The notes under the pieces are model-generated. The model was not told where the DNA came from. It did not search any database and saw only the letters and a program-made list of their open reading frames with translations. From an uncultured Anaerolineae bacterium (GTDB lineage: Bacteria; Chloroflexota; Anaerolineae; JACIWP01), in contig CALIBQ010000040.1 in the NCBI GenBank assembly GCA_938049385.1, positions 1-64,000 on the forward strand: a stretch of 64,000 nt of DNA. Reading direction: 5' to 3'. Shown here piece by piece: positions 24,234-36,289 of this stretch (the first letter of the stretch is position 1; every line of letters starts with the position of its first letter). A program made the translations under genes and the position numbers.

Positions 24234-24911
24234 TTACTTCACGAATCCCCAATCGGCAAGGAAGGCATCCAGGGGATGCCGGGCGTGGGCCTGTGCCAAT
24301 GCAAGGAAGTCCGTGCCCTCCGCAGCGCGGTAGCGAAAGCGGTCCGCATAATCCCGCAGAAAAGCGAGGAAAGCCTCATCTCCCATCTCCTGGCGCAGTG
24401 CGTGGAGGAAAAGGGCTCCTTTCGCATATACCGCCGGCCCGTAGATATCGCGGGGATAATCCGCTACCGGCAGGAAAATGGGCAGGTCCTTCTCCTCATC
24501 CCGCAGGCGCTGTGCCGGCTCCTCGAAGGCTTCGCGGAATAGGGCGGAGGCCTCTTCCTCGCCGGCTGTCCGCTCGAAATACAGCCAGGCGCTGTAATTG
24601 GCCAGCGCCTCGTCCAACCACGGCTCACGGAGCTGGTCACTGCCCACCAGGCCGAACCACCATTGATGCGCCACCTCGTGCAGGACCACCCAGGGCAAAC
24701 GCCGGCTCCGTTCCCCCGTGTACATGTGCCGGCCGAGCGAGATGAGGCCGGGATATTCCATGCCGGCGGCCAACAGTGGGGTCTCGACCACATCCAGCTC
24801 ACGGTAGGGGTACGGTCCGAACCACTGCTGGAACTGCCGCAGGCCGTCGGCGGCCAAGCGGCCGGCCAGCACGCCGGCGGTGCGGTCCTCCGGCAGGAAG
24901 AATGAACGCAC
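24234..24911 (-). pseudogene. M1-family peptidase, C-terminal part of a frameshifted gene
   Basis: The 225-residue frame contains the complete M1 zinc site: V-V-L-H-E-V-A-H-Q-W-W and, 18 residues on, W-L-D-E-A-L. It also has the M1-typical Y-A-K-G-A-L-F-L near residue 166. The reading frame can be followed upstream as QIVEDILVRSFFLPEDR to about 24935, where it meets the frame of the next entry. One base appears to be missing near 24931-24936. The two frames together reproduce the layout of the intact paralogue at 25804-27345. Either this is a recent pseudogene or an assembly error hides an intact peptidase. Confidence 0.8.
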
Positions 24912-25722
24912 CAGGATATCCTCGACAATCTGACTTTCCCACCTGATACAATGGGCTGAGGGCAGCCATCACATCGCGCGCCGGCCCGCTGATGTACGTT
25001 TCTGTGCGGGTGCGGGTATTCCGCCGCTCCTCGACGCGCGTACCGGTGGCGGCCAGCACCATGCCGTTGGGCGTGGTCAATCGCAGGCGAAAGAGGGCCG
25101 TTTCGGCGAACAGCACGTCACCGTAGGGCGCCGGCAGGTCCGTGTCCCATACGCCGTCCCGCCGGGCGGGGATGATGGGCACCATGCCGGCCAAGCTCAT
25201 GATGCCGTCGCGCGCCACCAGCTCCTGGTAGCCTTCTGGTGCCGATTCGGGCACCACCAGCCGGTAGGTGAGGGTGATGCGCGCAGCCTGGCCCGGCTCC
25301 AGCGCCGGCGCCAGCCTCAACCAGGCGGCTGTCCGTTCCACCGCGTAATCGAAGGCGAGCGGCCGGCCGTCCCGTTCGGCGCTGAGGATGTCCAGCCGTC
25401 CCTGGCGGTACGGTAGGTTGGCAAAAAGCCGCAGGGGCAGTTCGGTGAGGGGGGAATCGCCGGCGTTGGTAAGGGTGATGTGCAGGCGGGCCTCGACGGT
25501 GTGCTGTTCCGGCAGGATGTGGACCTCCAGGTCGTACAGCGTCGGGTGCGGGAGTACCAGAAGCTCGCCGGCGAAGCTGGGGCGCATGGCCAGCGCCTGT
25601 TCGCTCTGCCATTCTGCCGGTAGGGGGTATAGTGCCGGCGTATCGGTGGAGGTTCCCCATCGTGTGGGCGTCGCGATGGGGCCGGCCGGCTGACAGCCGG
25701 CGCAGACCAGCAGTAGGGCCAA
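24799..25722 (-). pseudogene. M1-family peptidase, N-terminal part of a frameshifted gene
   Basis: The frame encodes a lipoprotein-like start (L-L-L-V-C-A-G-C) and the beta-rich M1 N-terminal domain with L-P-L-R-L-F-A-N-L, as in the intact neighbour. Homology ends at Y-Q-V-G-K-S near 24940, after which the frame is out of register. The start is also irregular. The signal-peptide frame has only TTG at 25722 and no ATG before the stop near 25775, while nearby ATGs at 25777 and 25787 lie in other frames. A second indel near 25750 is possible. Confidence 0.75.
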
Positions 25723-25803
25723 GGCCAGACCGACGATGCCGCCGGCCAGCCCGCCAGGCCGATGTTCGCGGTATCATTTGCTCCCATCCATGGTCAGTGC
25801 CGA

Positions 25804-27345
25804 TTACGGAGCCGCGCCTTCAGCAGTGAGCACCCACTGCTGGATGAGTGGGGTCAGGTCGCGGCGCGACACCTCGCCGGCGACCTGGAAGAAGTCCGCC
25901 GGCGTGGCGATGCGGAAGCGGTACTGGCGGACGTAGCTCTGCAGGATGGCGTAATACACGTCGTCGCCCACGACGCGCCGCAGGGCATCGAAGAAGAGGG
26001 CGGCCTTGGCGTAGACCATGCTCTCGTACAGGCGCTGGCTGAGGAACTGGTCGGCCGGCTGTGCCAGCACCTTGTCCTGGCCTTGGGCGCGGGCGTATGC
26101 ATACGGTCCTTCCCAGCGCAGTGTGCGCAGGCGCTCCGCTTCCTCTCTGCCATATACCCAGGCGTAATAGGTATACGATGAGTATTCCGCCAGCCCCTCG
26201 TCCAGCCAAGCGCAGTTGTACGGGTCGTTCCCCACCTGGGCGTACCACCACTGATGCGCTACCTCGTGGATGGTCAGATAGCGCAGGTCGCCGCGCTGGG
26301 TGCGGTAGGTGTCCATGCCCAGCAGGTTGAGGCCGGAGAATTCCATGCCGTTGTAGGTCAGCGGAGCTTCCGCTACCGTCATGGTGGTGAATGGGTAAGG
26401 GCCGTAAGCATCGGAGTAGACGCAGAGCGCGGAGGCGGCGTAGTCCAGGGCGGCCTGGCCGGCGGCGCGGTCTTCCGGCAGGAAGAAGGAATGGATGCGG
26501 GCGCCGCAGGCCTCGCGGGTCAGCTCCTGATAGCGGGCATGCCCCAGGATGACGAACTCCCGCACCGGGCCGGCGCGCCAGTGCACCTGCTTAATGCCGC
26601 CTTCCTGCAACTGCTCTTCCACCTGCACCCCTGTGCCGGCCAGCGTGAGGGATGTCGGCAGGGTGAGCCATACGTCGTAGAAGGCGGTCTCGCTGAAACC
26701 GGCATCGGCGAAAGCCGGCGGGATGTCCAGGTGCCAGCCCTGGCCGTTGTGCACCGCCAGCGTGGGGTAAAAGTAGGGCAGGCTGAGGAAGCCGGCGCTT
26801 TCCCCGAACAGCACCCATCCCTCGTCCACGGCCGGCCACGAGAGGGTGAAGGCCGCGTCCAGCTCTGCCCACTGCCCGGGCTGGATGGGCGGCGTGCAGG
26901 GGATTTTCAACGCCGTATCGGCACGGTCGTATTCGAAGGGCAGGGGACTGCCGGCGGACCAGACACCGGAGACGCGCATGGTCCCGTTGTACTGGGGCAG
27001 GTTGGGGTAGAGGCGGAGATACAGCTCATATATTGGGTTCTGTTCGCGGTTAGTGAAGCGCAGGTGCAGTTTGCCCTGCAGGGTGCGCTCAGCGACGTTC
27101 AGGGTGGCAGTGATGGTATAGCGGGGCAGGCCTTCCCAGTAGCGCACCTCTTCCGGCTCCCAGACTGCCAGCAGGGGGCGGTAGGGTTCCAGCGCGGAAG
27201 GCGGTGCGGCCGATTTCGCCGGCCGACAGCCGGCCAGGAACAGGGCCATGCCCACCAGCCAGGCGAGGCTGATGAGAATGGTCAGCAGGCCGGGAATCAT
27301 CCTGCGCTTGCAGTGCCCAACCGCATGCCCGTTAGCTCGTTCCAT
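25804..27345 (-). CDS. M1-family zinc aminopeptidase-like lipoprotein/secreted protein
   Basis: The 513-residue protein begins with a basic stretch (C-K-R-R) and a hydrophobic segment ending L-F-L-A-G-C, a good lipobox. The M1 N-terminal beta domain follows, then the catalytic domain with I-H-E-V-A-H-Q-W-W and the third ligand in W-L-D-E-G-L. It would trim peptides outside the cytoplasmic membrane. The ATG at 27345 is preferred because it includes the charged n-region; the ATG at 27300 also gives a workable signal. The next gene downstream is a frameshifted paralogue, so the pair arose by tandem duplication. Confidence 0.88.
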   Translation of the reverse strand: MERANGHAVGHCKRRMIPGLLTILISLAWLVGMALFLAGCRPAKSAAPPSALEPYRPLLAVWEPEEVRYWEGLPRYTITATLNVAERTLQGKLHLRFTNREQNPIYELYLRLYPNLPQYNGTMRVSGVWSAGSPLPFEYDRADTALKIPCTPPIQPGQWAELDAAFTLSWPAVDEGWVLFGESAGFLSLPYFYPTLAVHNGQGWHLDIPPAFADAGFSETAFYDVWLTLPTSLTLAGTGVQVEEQLQEGGIKQVHWRAGPVREFVILGHARYQELTREACGARIHSFFLPEDRAAGQAALDYAASALCVYSDAYGPYPFTTMTVAEAPLTYNGMEFSGLNLLGMDTYRTQRGDLRYLTIHEVAHQWWYAQVGNDPYNCAWLDEGLAEYSSYTYYAWVYGREEAERLRTLRWEGPYAYARAQGQDKVLAQPADQFLSQRLYESMVYAKAALFFDALRRVVGDDVYYAILQSYVRQYRFRIATPADFFQVAGEVSRRDLTPLIQQWVLTAEGAAP

Positions 27346-27390
27346 GTTGGCATTTGACGCCCTTGATGTCAGGGATATACGGCTGTTCCC

Positions 27391-27426
27391 ATTATAGCAC
27401 AGCCGGCGGCCGGCGAAGCCGCCGGC
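27391..27426 (-). promoter_or_regulatory. Extended -10 promoter of the M1 peptidase with an upstream hairpin
   Basis: On the minus strand TGCTATAAT (27399-27391) is an extended -10 element, but no good -35 box is present at 16-18 bp. Instead a 9-bp stem (27402-27410 / 27418-27426) occupies that space and separates this promoter from the divergent gatC promoter. Confidence 0.4.
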
Positions 27427-27445
27427 GCACGGCCTTAAACTTAAT

Positions 27446-27475
27446 TTGTCCACACTCAACGGATGGTGTTATAAT
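27446..27475 (+). promoter_or_regulatory. Promoter of the gatCA operon
   Basis: TTGTCC (27446-27451) and TATAAT (27470-27475) are spaced by 18 bp. Transcription would begin near 27482, about 38 nt before the gatC ATG. Confidence 0.65.
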
Positions 27476-27519
27476 GGCCTACGGCCAGATGGCACAATCT
27501 GAGATAGGCGAGGGGCGAG

Positions 27520-27807
27520 ATGAAACTGTCGTTGGAGCAGGTCGAGCATATCGCGGAACTGGCCAAGTTGGGCCTGACCGATGAGGAAAAGGAGGGTTAC
27601 CGCGCCCAGCTCTCCGCCATCCTGGAATATGCCGATATGATCCAGCAGTTGGACACCGAGGCGATCCCGCCCACGGCGACGGTGCTCCCCCTGCGCAATG
27701 TCATGCGCGACGACGAAGTGACCCCATCTCTGCCGGTCGAAGATGTGCTGGCCAATGCCCCCGATGTAGAGGATAACTGCTTCCGTGTCAAGGCCATCTT
27801 AGGATGA
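27520..27807 (+). CDS. gatC: Asp-tRNA(Asn)/Glu-tRNA(Gln) amidotransferase subunit C
   Basis: The 95-residue protein has the GatC pattern: [12 protein letters not shown] near residues 8-19, L-E-Y-A-D-M-I near 36 and the C-terminal D-N-C-F-R-V-K. GatC stabilises the GatA-GatB interface in the amidotransferase that converts misacylated Glu-tRNA(Gln) or Asp-tRNA(Asn). It opens the operon with gatA, 71 bp upstream of it. gatB lies 4 kb further on the same strand. Confidence 0.96.
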   Translation: MKLSLEQVEHIAELAKLGLTDEEKEGYRAQLSAILEYADMIQQLDTEAIPPTATVLPLRNVMRDDEVTPSLPVEDVLANAPDVEDNCFRVKAILG

Positions 27808-27878
27808 TGGGATGGAGCGGCCGGCATCCCTGAAGCAGGTGCCTCATACCACGTATCGGAACGCGGGAGGAAGCAATA

Positions 27879-29362
<1,484 letters not shown>

Positions 29363-29366
<4 letters not shown>

Positions 29367-30412
29367 AAGTCATTATCCCGCTCGCCGGCTTTGGAACGCG
29401 ACTGCGCCCGCATACCTATACAAAGCCCAAACCTCTGGTGAACGTGGCCGGCAAGCCGGTCCTGGGCCATATCCTGGACAAGCTCGAGGGGCTGGACGTC
29501 GAGGAGATCATCTTCATCACCGGCTATCTGGGCGACAAGATCGAGCAGTACGTCTCCCAGAACTACCATTTTCCGGCGCGCTATGTGGAGCAGAAGGAGC
29601 TGAAGGGACAGGCCCACGCCATCTGGCTGGCGAAAGAGCACGTCGCCGGCCCGGTGCTTATCATCTTCGTGGACACCATCTTTGAGGCCGACCTGAAGCC
29701 CCTGGCGCAGTTGACCAGCGACGGGGTGATTTTCGTCAAGGAAGTCGAGGACCCGCGGCGCTTCGGCGTGGTCACCATCCAGGACGGCGTCATCACCCGC
29801 TTCGTGGAGAAGCCCAGCGAACCCATCTCCAACCTGGCGGTCATCGGGGTATATTACCTGAAGGACGCAAAACACCTGTTCGCCTGCATTGATGAGCTGA
29901 TTGCCCGCAACATCCAAACCAAAGGGGAGTATTTCCTGGCGGATGCCCTGCAGTTGATGGTGGAGCAGGGGGCGCGCCTGAACGCCTGGCCGGTGGAAGT
30001 GTGGGAGGACTGCGGGACACCTGAAGCGGTGCTGCACACCAACCGCTATCTGCTGGAGCGGGTCATCCATCAGGAGCCGACGCCCAATTCCTGCATCGTG
30101 GTGCCGCCGGCCTACGTCCACCCTACCGCACGCATCGAGCACTCGGTCATTGGCCCGTACGTGTATATTGGGGCGCACTGCCATGTGGAATCCTCCATTG
30201 TCGGGCCGTACGTCAGCCTGGCGGACAAGGGGGAAATCTACCGCTCGCTGGTGAATGATTCCATCATTAATCAGGCCGCGCGCATCGAGAACGCCATGCT
30301 GACCCGCTCCCTCATCGGGGATGAGGCGCGGGTGCGGGGGAGCTTCGAAAGCCTCAACGTGGGGGATTCGTCCCAGGTGGACTCTGCCGCCGGCCTGATA
30401 CCTAGCTTGTAG
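29363..30412 (+). CDS. Sugar-1-phosphate nucleotidyltransferase with a left-handed beta-helix domain
   Basis: The 349-residue protein has the nucleotidyltransferase motif [11 protein letters not shown] near residues 6-16 and K-P-K-P-L-V near 21-26. The C-terminal ~90 residues look like hexapeptide repeats ([15 protein letters not shown]). It would make dTDP-glucose, UDP-glucose or a similar NDP-sugar for envelope polysaccharide. The GTG start at 29363 overlaps the gatA stop and has AGGAGG 10 nt upstream. The open frame reaches 29303 inside gatA, but that stretch is a shadow. The fold is closest to archaeal-type glucose-1-phosphate thymidylyltransferases. Confidence 0.9.
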
Positions 30413-30420
30413 GAGGCCGC

Positions 30421-30693
30421 ATGCCCGAGCTGTCTGCCAGAGCGGTGCAGGTGGAGTGTTATTCGGGCTATACCTATGCGCAGGAGCCGCGCGCGATCAT
30501 TATTGAAGGTCAGCGGCATGAGATTACCCACGTTATCGCGCGCTGGCGCACCCCGGCCGGGCCGGCCTTCCGCATCGAGACCGCTACAGGTCACCATATC
30601 CTGCACTATGACGAAATCGCTGATGTGTGGACCCTGGCCAGCCCATCCTCTGGGGAATGGCTGGAGGAGATATCGGGAGGGGAAGAAGCATGA
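30421..30693 (+). CDS. Small conserved protein (DUF6504-like)
   Basis: The 90-residue protein has a beta-rich pattern with C-Y-S-G-Y near 13-17, P-R-A-I-I-I-E-G near 23-30, a central A-R-W-R and Y-D-E-I-A-D-V-W near 63. This resembles a small DUF found in high-GC bacteria (probably DUF6504), where no function is known. It is 8 bp after the nucleotidyltransferase stop and overlaps the next start as ATGA, so it belongs to the operon. Confidence 0.72.
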   Translation: MPELSARAVQVECYSGYTYAQEPRAIIIEGQRHEITHVIARWRTPAGPAFRIETATGHHILHYDEIADVWTLASPSSGEWLEEISGGEEA

Positions 30694-31859
30694 TCGCATC
30701 CAAAATCGCACAGCGTGTAGCGGAAATCCCGCCGTCTGGCATTCGGCGCTTTTTCGATATTGCGGCGACCATGCAGGATGTCATATCGCTGGGCATTGGC
30801 GAACCTGATTTCACCACGCCGGCCCATATCATCGAGGCCGGCGTCGAGGCCCTGCGCCGCGGGGAGACCCATTACACCTCCAACGCCGGCATCTTCGAAC
30901 TGCGCGAGGCCATTGCGGAGAACATCGCGCGCCTGTACGGCGTGCAGTACGACCCGGCCAAGGAAATTTTCGTCACGGTGGGCGTCTCCGAGGCACTGTA
31001 TCTGGCCCTGACCGCCCTGCTGAACCCCGGCGAAGAGGTCATTGTGCCGGAGCCCTGCTTCGTGGCCTATGTGCCGGAGGTGGTGCTGGCCGGCGGCGTG
31101 CCGGTGCGCATCCCCACCTGGGTGGAGAACAATTTCGAAGTCACGGCGGAGGAAATCGAACGGGCTATCACCCCGCGCACCAAAGCGCTCCTGCTGGGCT
31201 ATCCCAATAACCCCACCGGCGCAGTGATGAGCCGGGAGCGGTTGATGGCCATCGCCAGACTGGCCGAACGCTATGACCTGGTGGTCATCTCCGACGAGAT
31301 TTACGACCGGCTGGTCTACGGCGTGGAGCATATCTGCTTCGCTTCCCTGCCGGGCATGCGGGAGCGCACCATCGTGCTCCAAGGCATGTCCAAGGCCTAT
31401 GCTATGACGGGCTGGCGCGTGGGCTATGCCGCCGGCCCGGCCGAACTCATCGCCCCCATGCTCAAGATTCACCAGTACACCATCATGTCGGCGCCAACCG
31501 TGGCGCAGATCGCCGCCCTGCGCGCCCTCAAGTACGGCGAAGCGGACGTGCAGTACATGCGCGAAATGTACGACCGCCGGCGCCGCCTCATTGTGGCCGG
31601 CCTGAACAACCTCGGCCTCTCCTGCTTCGAACCGAAGGGCGCGTTCTACGCCTTTCCTTCCATCCAGGTTACCGGCCTCAGTTCTATGGAGTTCTCCGAA
31701 CGCCTGCTGATGGAAGAACGGGTGGCGGTGGTGCCGGGGAGCGCCTTCGGCGAGTGCGGGGAAGGCTTTGTGCGCTGTTCGTATGCCTCGTCGCTGGAAA
31801 ATATCGAAGAGGCGCTGAACCGCATGGCGCGCTTTGTCCAGCGTCATCGGGAGGCATAG
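30690..31859 (+). CDS. Class I/II pyridoxal-phosphate aminotransferase
   Basis: The 389-residue protein is a fold-type I aminotransferase (aspartate/branched family). The visible motifs are L-G-I-G-E-P-D-F near residues 33-40, Y-P-N-N-P-T-G-A near 171-178, S-D-E-I-Y-D near 202-207 and Q-G-M-S-K-A-Y with the PLP lysine near 236. The exact amino acid substrate cannot be read. The start at 30690 is chosen because its ATG overlaps the preceding stop and GGGAGGGG precedes it. Its placement between gatA and gatB may be incidental. Confidence 0.92.
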   Translation: MIASKIAQRVAEIPPSGIRRFFDIAATMQDVISLGIGEPDFTTPAHIIEAGVEALRRGETHYTSNAGIFELREAIAENIARLYGVQYDPAKEIFVTVGVSEALYLALTALLNPGEEVIVPEPCFVAYVPEVVLAGGVPVRIPTWVENNFEVTAEEIERAITPRTKALLLGYPNNPTGAVMSRERLMAIARLAERYDLVVISDEIYDRLVYGVEHICFASLPGMRERTIVLQGMSKAYAMTGWRVGYAAGPAELIAPMLKIHQYTIMSAPTVAQIAALRALKYGEADVQYMREMYDRRRRLIVAGLNNLGLSCFEPKGAFYAFPSIQVTGLSSMEFSERLLMEERVAVVPGSAFGECGEGFVRCSYASSLENIEEALNRMARFVQRHREA

Positions 31860-31898
31860 CGCCGGCGAACCCACTGGAAGCGTTACGGAGGGACGGTT

Positions 31899-33329
<1,431 letters not shown>

Positions 33330-33330
33330 T

Positions 33331-33359
33331 TTGGATTCTTTCTCCTGACATGGTATAAT
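33331..33359 (+). promoter_or_regulatory. Promoter of glutamate dehydrogenase
   Basis: TTGGAT (33331-33336) and TATAAT (33354-33359) are spaced by 17 bp, immediately after the gatB stop. The predicted start near 33366 gives a leader of about 170 nt. Confidence 0.65.
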
Positions 33360-33402
33360 TTTCCGGGCAGGCAAGGGCGCCTGACTCGTGCTCTTTCCGA
33401 GA

Positions 33403-33456
33403 CAGCCGCCAACTCTGCCGTCCGTTCTCTTGCGTAAAGAGGAACGGGCGGTGCTG
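33403..33456 (+). promoter_or_regulatory. Structured 5' leader hairpin of glutamate dehydrogenase mRNA
   Basis: The segments CCGTTCTCTT (33422-33431) and AAGAGGAACGG (33437-33447) pair with one bulge. The outer segments CAGCCGCC (33403-33410) and GGCGGTGCTG (33447-33456) extend the stem with a small bulge. It lies about 80 nt before the start codon. I recognise no riboswitch family. A regulatory role is inferred only from the leader length. Confidence 0.35.
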
Positions 33457-33534
33457 TGTGTGCAGTGATGCAATCTGAATACAGTATACTGCGATGACGC
33501 AAAACCCATTATTTTCAGGAAAAGGAGACCCGCT

Positions 33535-34785
33535 ATGCCAGAGAAACCGAACCCATTTGAAGTCGCTCAGCGCCAGTTGGACATGGCCGCACAGATTCTC
33601 CGCCTGGACCCCGGGGTGCATGCCCTTCTGCGCGAACCCATGCGCGAACTGCACGTCACCATCCCGGTGCGCATGGATGATGGCACGGTCAGGGTGTTCA
33701 AGGGCTTCCGCGTGCAGTACAACGACGCGCGCGGGCCGGCCAAGGGCGGCATCCGCTTCCATCCTGAAGAGACCATTGACACCGTGCGCGCCCTGGCGGC
33801 CTGGATGACCTGGAAGACCGCTGTGGTGGATATCCCATTGGGCGGCGGTAAGGGCGGCATTATCTGTAATCCGAAGGAAATGTCCCCCGGTGAGCTGGAG
33901 CGCCTGAGCCGCGGCTACATCCGTCAGGTGGCCCGCATCTTGGGCCCTGACAAGGACGTGCCGGCGCCTGACGTGTACACCAATCCCCAGATTATGGCCT
34001 GGATGATGGACGAGTTCGAGACCATCAACGCCGCGCATCTGCCGGGCGTCATCACGGGTAAGCCTCTGCCCCTGGGTGGGTCCGCCGGCCGCGGGGATGC
34101 TACAGCACGCGGCGGCATCTACTGCATGCGTGAGGCCGCCAAAGTGTTGGGGATGAATGTAAGAGGCGCCACCATGGCTATCCAGGGCTACGGCAACGCC
34201 GGCTCCTTCGCTCATAAGCTGGCCGCAGAAATCCTGGGCGTCAAGGTCGTGGCGGTCTCCGACTCCAAGGGCGGCATCTTCAACCCCGAAGGGCTGGACC
34301 CGGCCCAGGTCGCGGCCTTCAAGGACGAGACAGGCTCTGTGGTGGGGTTCCCCGGCACCCGCAGTATCACCAACGAGGAACTGCTGGAGCTGGATGTGGA
34401 TATCCTGGTGCCGGCCGCTCTGGAAGGCGTTATCACCGAGAAGAACGCCGGCAACATCAAGGCACGCATCGTGGCGGAGCTGGCCAACGGCCCGACGACG
34501 CCTGAGGCGGACGATATCCTGTTCCGCAACGGCGTGTACGTCATCCCTGATTTCCTCTGCAACGCCGGCGGTGTTACCGTCTCGTACTTCGAGCAGGTGC
34601 AGAATGCCTACAACTTCTACTGGCCGCTGGAAGAGGTGCATCAGCGGCTGGACCAGAAGATGACAGCCGCCTTCCATGCCGTCCACGAGATGGCGCAGAA
34701 GCACAAAGTGAACAACCGCATGGGCGCCTACCTGGTGGCTGTGGCGCGCGTGGCGGAAGCGGTGCGCCTGCGCGGCTGGGCGTAA
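33535..34785 (+). CDS. Glu/Leu/Phe/Val dehydrogenase (glutamate dehydrogenase)
   Basis: The 416-residue protein is a small hexameric-type glutamate dehydrogenase. The substrate-binding region [10 protein letters not shown] near residues 63-72 and the catalytic-Lys motif G-G-G-K-G-G-I near 102-108 are intact. The NAD(P) domain has G-Y-G-N-A-G near 221. It interconverts glutamate and 2-oxoglutarate plus ammonia. AAGGAG precedes the ATG. It has its own promoter and an intrinsic terminator, so it is monocistronic. Confidence 0.95.
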   Translation: MPEKPNPFEVAQRQLDMAAQILRLDPGVHALLREPMRELHVTIPVRMDDGTVRVFKGFRVQYNDARGPAKGGIRFHPEETIDTVRALAAWMTWKTAVVDIPLGGGKGGIICNPKEMSPGELERLSRGYIRQVARILGPDKDVPAPDVYTNPQIMAWMMDEFETINAAHLPGVITGKPLPLGGSAGRGDATARGGIYCMREAAKVLGMNVRGATMAIQGYGNAGSFAHKLAAEILGVKVVAVSDSKGGIFNPEGLDPAQVAAFKDETGSVVGFPGTRSITNEELLELDVDILVPAALEGVITEKNAGNIKARIVAELANGPTTPEADDILFRNGVYVIPDFLCNAGGVTVSYFEQVQNAYNFYWPLEEVHQRLDQKMTAAFHAVHEMAQKHKVNNRMGAYLVAVARVAEAVRLRGWA

Positions 34786-34813
34786 AGTAAACCGTGCTGG
34801 GGTGACGATCCCA

Positions 34814-34845
34814 GGCCCTTGCCATACTCCCGGCAAGGGCCTTTT
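34814..34845 (+). terminator. Intrinsic terminator of glutamate dehydrogenase
   Basis: GGCCCTTGCC (34814-34823) and GGCAAGGGCC (34832-34841) form a 10-bp stem with an 8-nt loop, followed by TTTTGTT. It lies 28 bp after the stop codon. Confidence 0.85.
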
Positions 34846-34949
34846 GTTACAAGGTGGCTGTCACCCGGGAGTTGGCCTGCACAGGCAGGCTGTGCATTGG
34901 TTGCCGCGATTTCAACGCCAAGCAGTCTGTGGGCCAGGAGGGGAGAACG

Positions 34950-36224
34950 ATGGGCAAGCGAGGGCGTGCACCGCAGAAGGAGCATTCGCCGGCGGAAGAT
35001 GAGATTATCGTCGAGCTGGAGGGCCTGGCACACGGCGGTCTGGCCATGGGGCGGGCCGCCGGCCGCGTGCTCTTTGTCCCCTACGGCGCACCCGGCGACC
35101 GTGTGCGAGTGAGCATCACCGAGGACCATGATTCCTGGGCGCGGGCGCACATCCTGGAAATCCTGAAACCCTCGCCCCATCGAGTGGAGCCTCCCTGTCC
35201 CTATTACCCGCGCTGTAGCGGCTGTCAGCTCCAGCATATCGCCTATGAGAAGCAGGTCGCGGAGAAGCGCCGCATCGTACAGGACCAGCTCGCGCGGCTG
35301 GCGCATCTGCGCGGCGTGCGGGTGGAGCCGGTGGTGCGCATGGAGGACCCCTGGGACTACCGCAATTCCGCGCAGTTATTCCCGACCCCGGAGGGGGGAT
35401 TGGGCATCCGCACCAGCTTTCACACTGGCATCGTGCCTATCGAGGACTGCAAGCTGTTCCATCCCCTGCTCCGGGAAATCTACGAAGTGGTGGACATTGA
35501 GGCGGAGAAGCTCCGCCGGCTCACCCTGCGCGCTGGCACGCGCACCGGCGACCAGCTCATTGTTTTCGAGACAGAAGAGGGCTGGGTGCCGCACCTGTCC
35601 ACCGACCTGCCCATCGCCTGCGCGCTGGACGAGGGGAAGGAGGTGCGGGCGCTCATCGGCTCTCCGTGGATCACGGAGGAGATCGCCGGCCGGCGCTTCC
35701 GCATCTCCGCCCTCAGCCCCTTCCCGCCCAACTCCGACATGGCGGAGCACATGCTGGACCTCGCCTATGATTACCTCTCCCCAGAACCCGAGGATATCCT
35801 GCTGGACGCAGGCTGTGGCGTGGGGCTGTTCAGCCTTTCCTTTGTGGAGGATGTTGCCGGCGTAGTGGCGGTGGAGGACAACCCCTGGGCGGTCAACGAT
35901 TTCGTGGTCAACGCCGGCGAGGCCCCGGCCGGCGTCATCTACGGCACCCTGGCGGAGGGGCTGGAAGAGGTAGAAGGGCCGGTGGACCTGGCGGTCTTGA
36001 CGCCGCCGCATGAGGGGATTGACCGGGCAGTGGCGGAGAAGCTGGGCCGGCTGGCGCCGCGCCGGCTGGTCTATTACGCGGCGGACGTGGCGGCGTTGGC
36101 GCATGACGCGCGTTTCCTGCAGGAGGCCGGCTTTTCCCTGGCGGAGGTCCAGCCGCTGGACATGACCCCGCAGACGTACCTGATCGCCGTGCTGGCCCTG
36201 TGGGAGCGCCGGCGCAAAGGGTAG
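34950..36224 (+). CDS. RumA/TrmA-like RNA methyltransferase homologue lacking catalytic residues
   Basis: The 424-residue protein has the full RlmD/RumA architecture: an N-terminal TRAM domain (17-75), [4Fe-4S] ligands C83-x5-C89-x2-C92 and C167, and a C-terminal SAM-binding fold with D-A-G-C-G-V-G-L-F near 286-294. The catalytic residues are replaced. The D-P-P/A-R motif reads T351-P-P-H, the nucleophile of V-S-C-N-P is A378 (Y-Y-A-A-D-V), and the base of H-x-E is A413 (Y-L-I-A). It should not perform the standard m5U reaction. It may bind RNA and SAM or use another chemistry. The start at 34950 has GGAGGGG upstream. Confidence 0.85.
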   Translation: MGKRGRAPQKEHSPAEDEIIVELEGLAHGGLAMGRAAGRVLFVPYGAPGDRVRVSITEDHDSWARAHILEILKPSPHRVEPPCPYYPRCSGCQLQHIAYEKQVAEKRRIVQDQLARLAHLRGVRVEPVVRMEDPWDYRNSAQLFPTPEGGLGIRTSFHTGIVPIEDCKLFHPLLREIYEVVDIEAEKLRRLTLRAGTRTGDQLIVFETEEGWVPHLSTDLPIACALDEGKEVRALIGSPWITEEIAGRRFRISALSPFPPNSDMAEHMLDLAYDYLSPEPEDILLDAGCGVGLFSLSFVEDVAGVVAVEDNPWAVNDFVVNAGEAPAGVIYGTLAEGLEEVEGPVDLAVLTPPHEGIDRAVAEKLGRLAPRRLVYYAADVAALAHDARFLQEAGFSLAEVQPLDMTPQTYLIAVLALWERRRKG

Positions 36225-36239
36225 CCTGCTAGCGGGCGG

Positions 36240-36252
36240 GGTGTTGAAAAAG
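36240..36252. repeat. Solo copy of the 13-bp terminal repeat of the 6046 element
   Basis: GGTGTTGAAAAAG matches the left terminus at 6046-6058 base for base and lies in the gap between the RumA-like gene and prepilin peptidase. No matching right end is seen nearby, so it is a remnant or a chance copy. Confidence 0.5.
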
Positions 36253-36289
36253 GCTGGGGATGGGATGTCCTGAAATTAAGGAGGGACAT

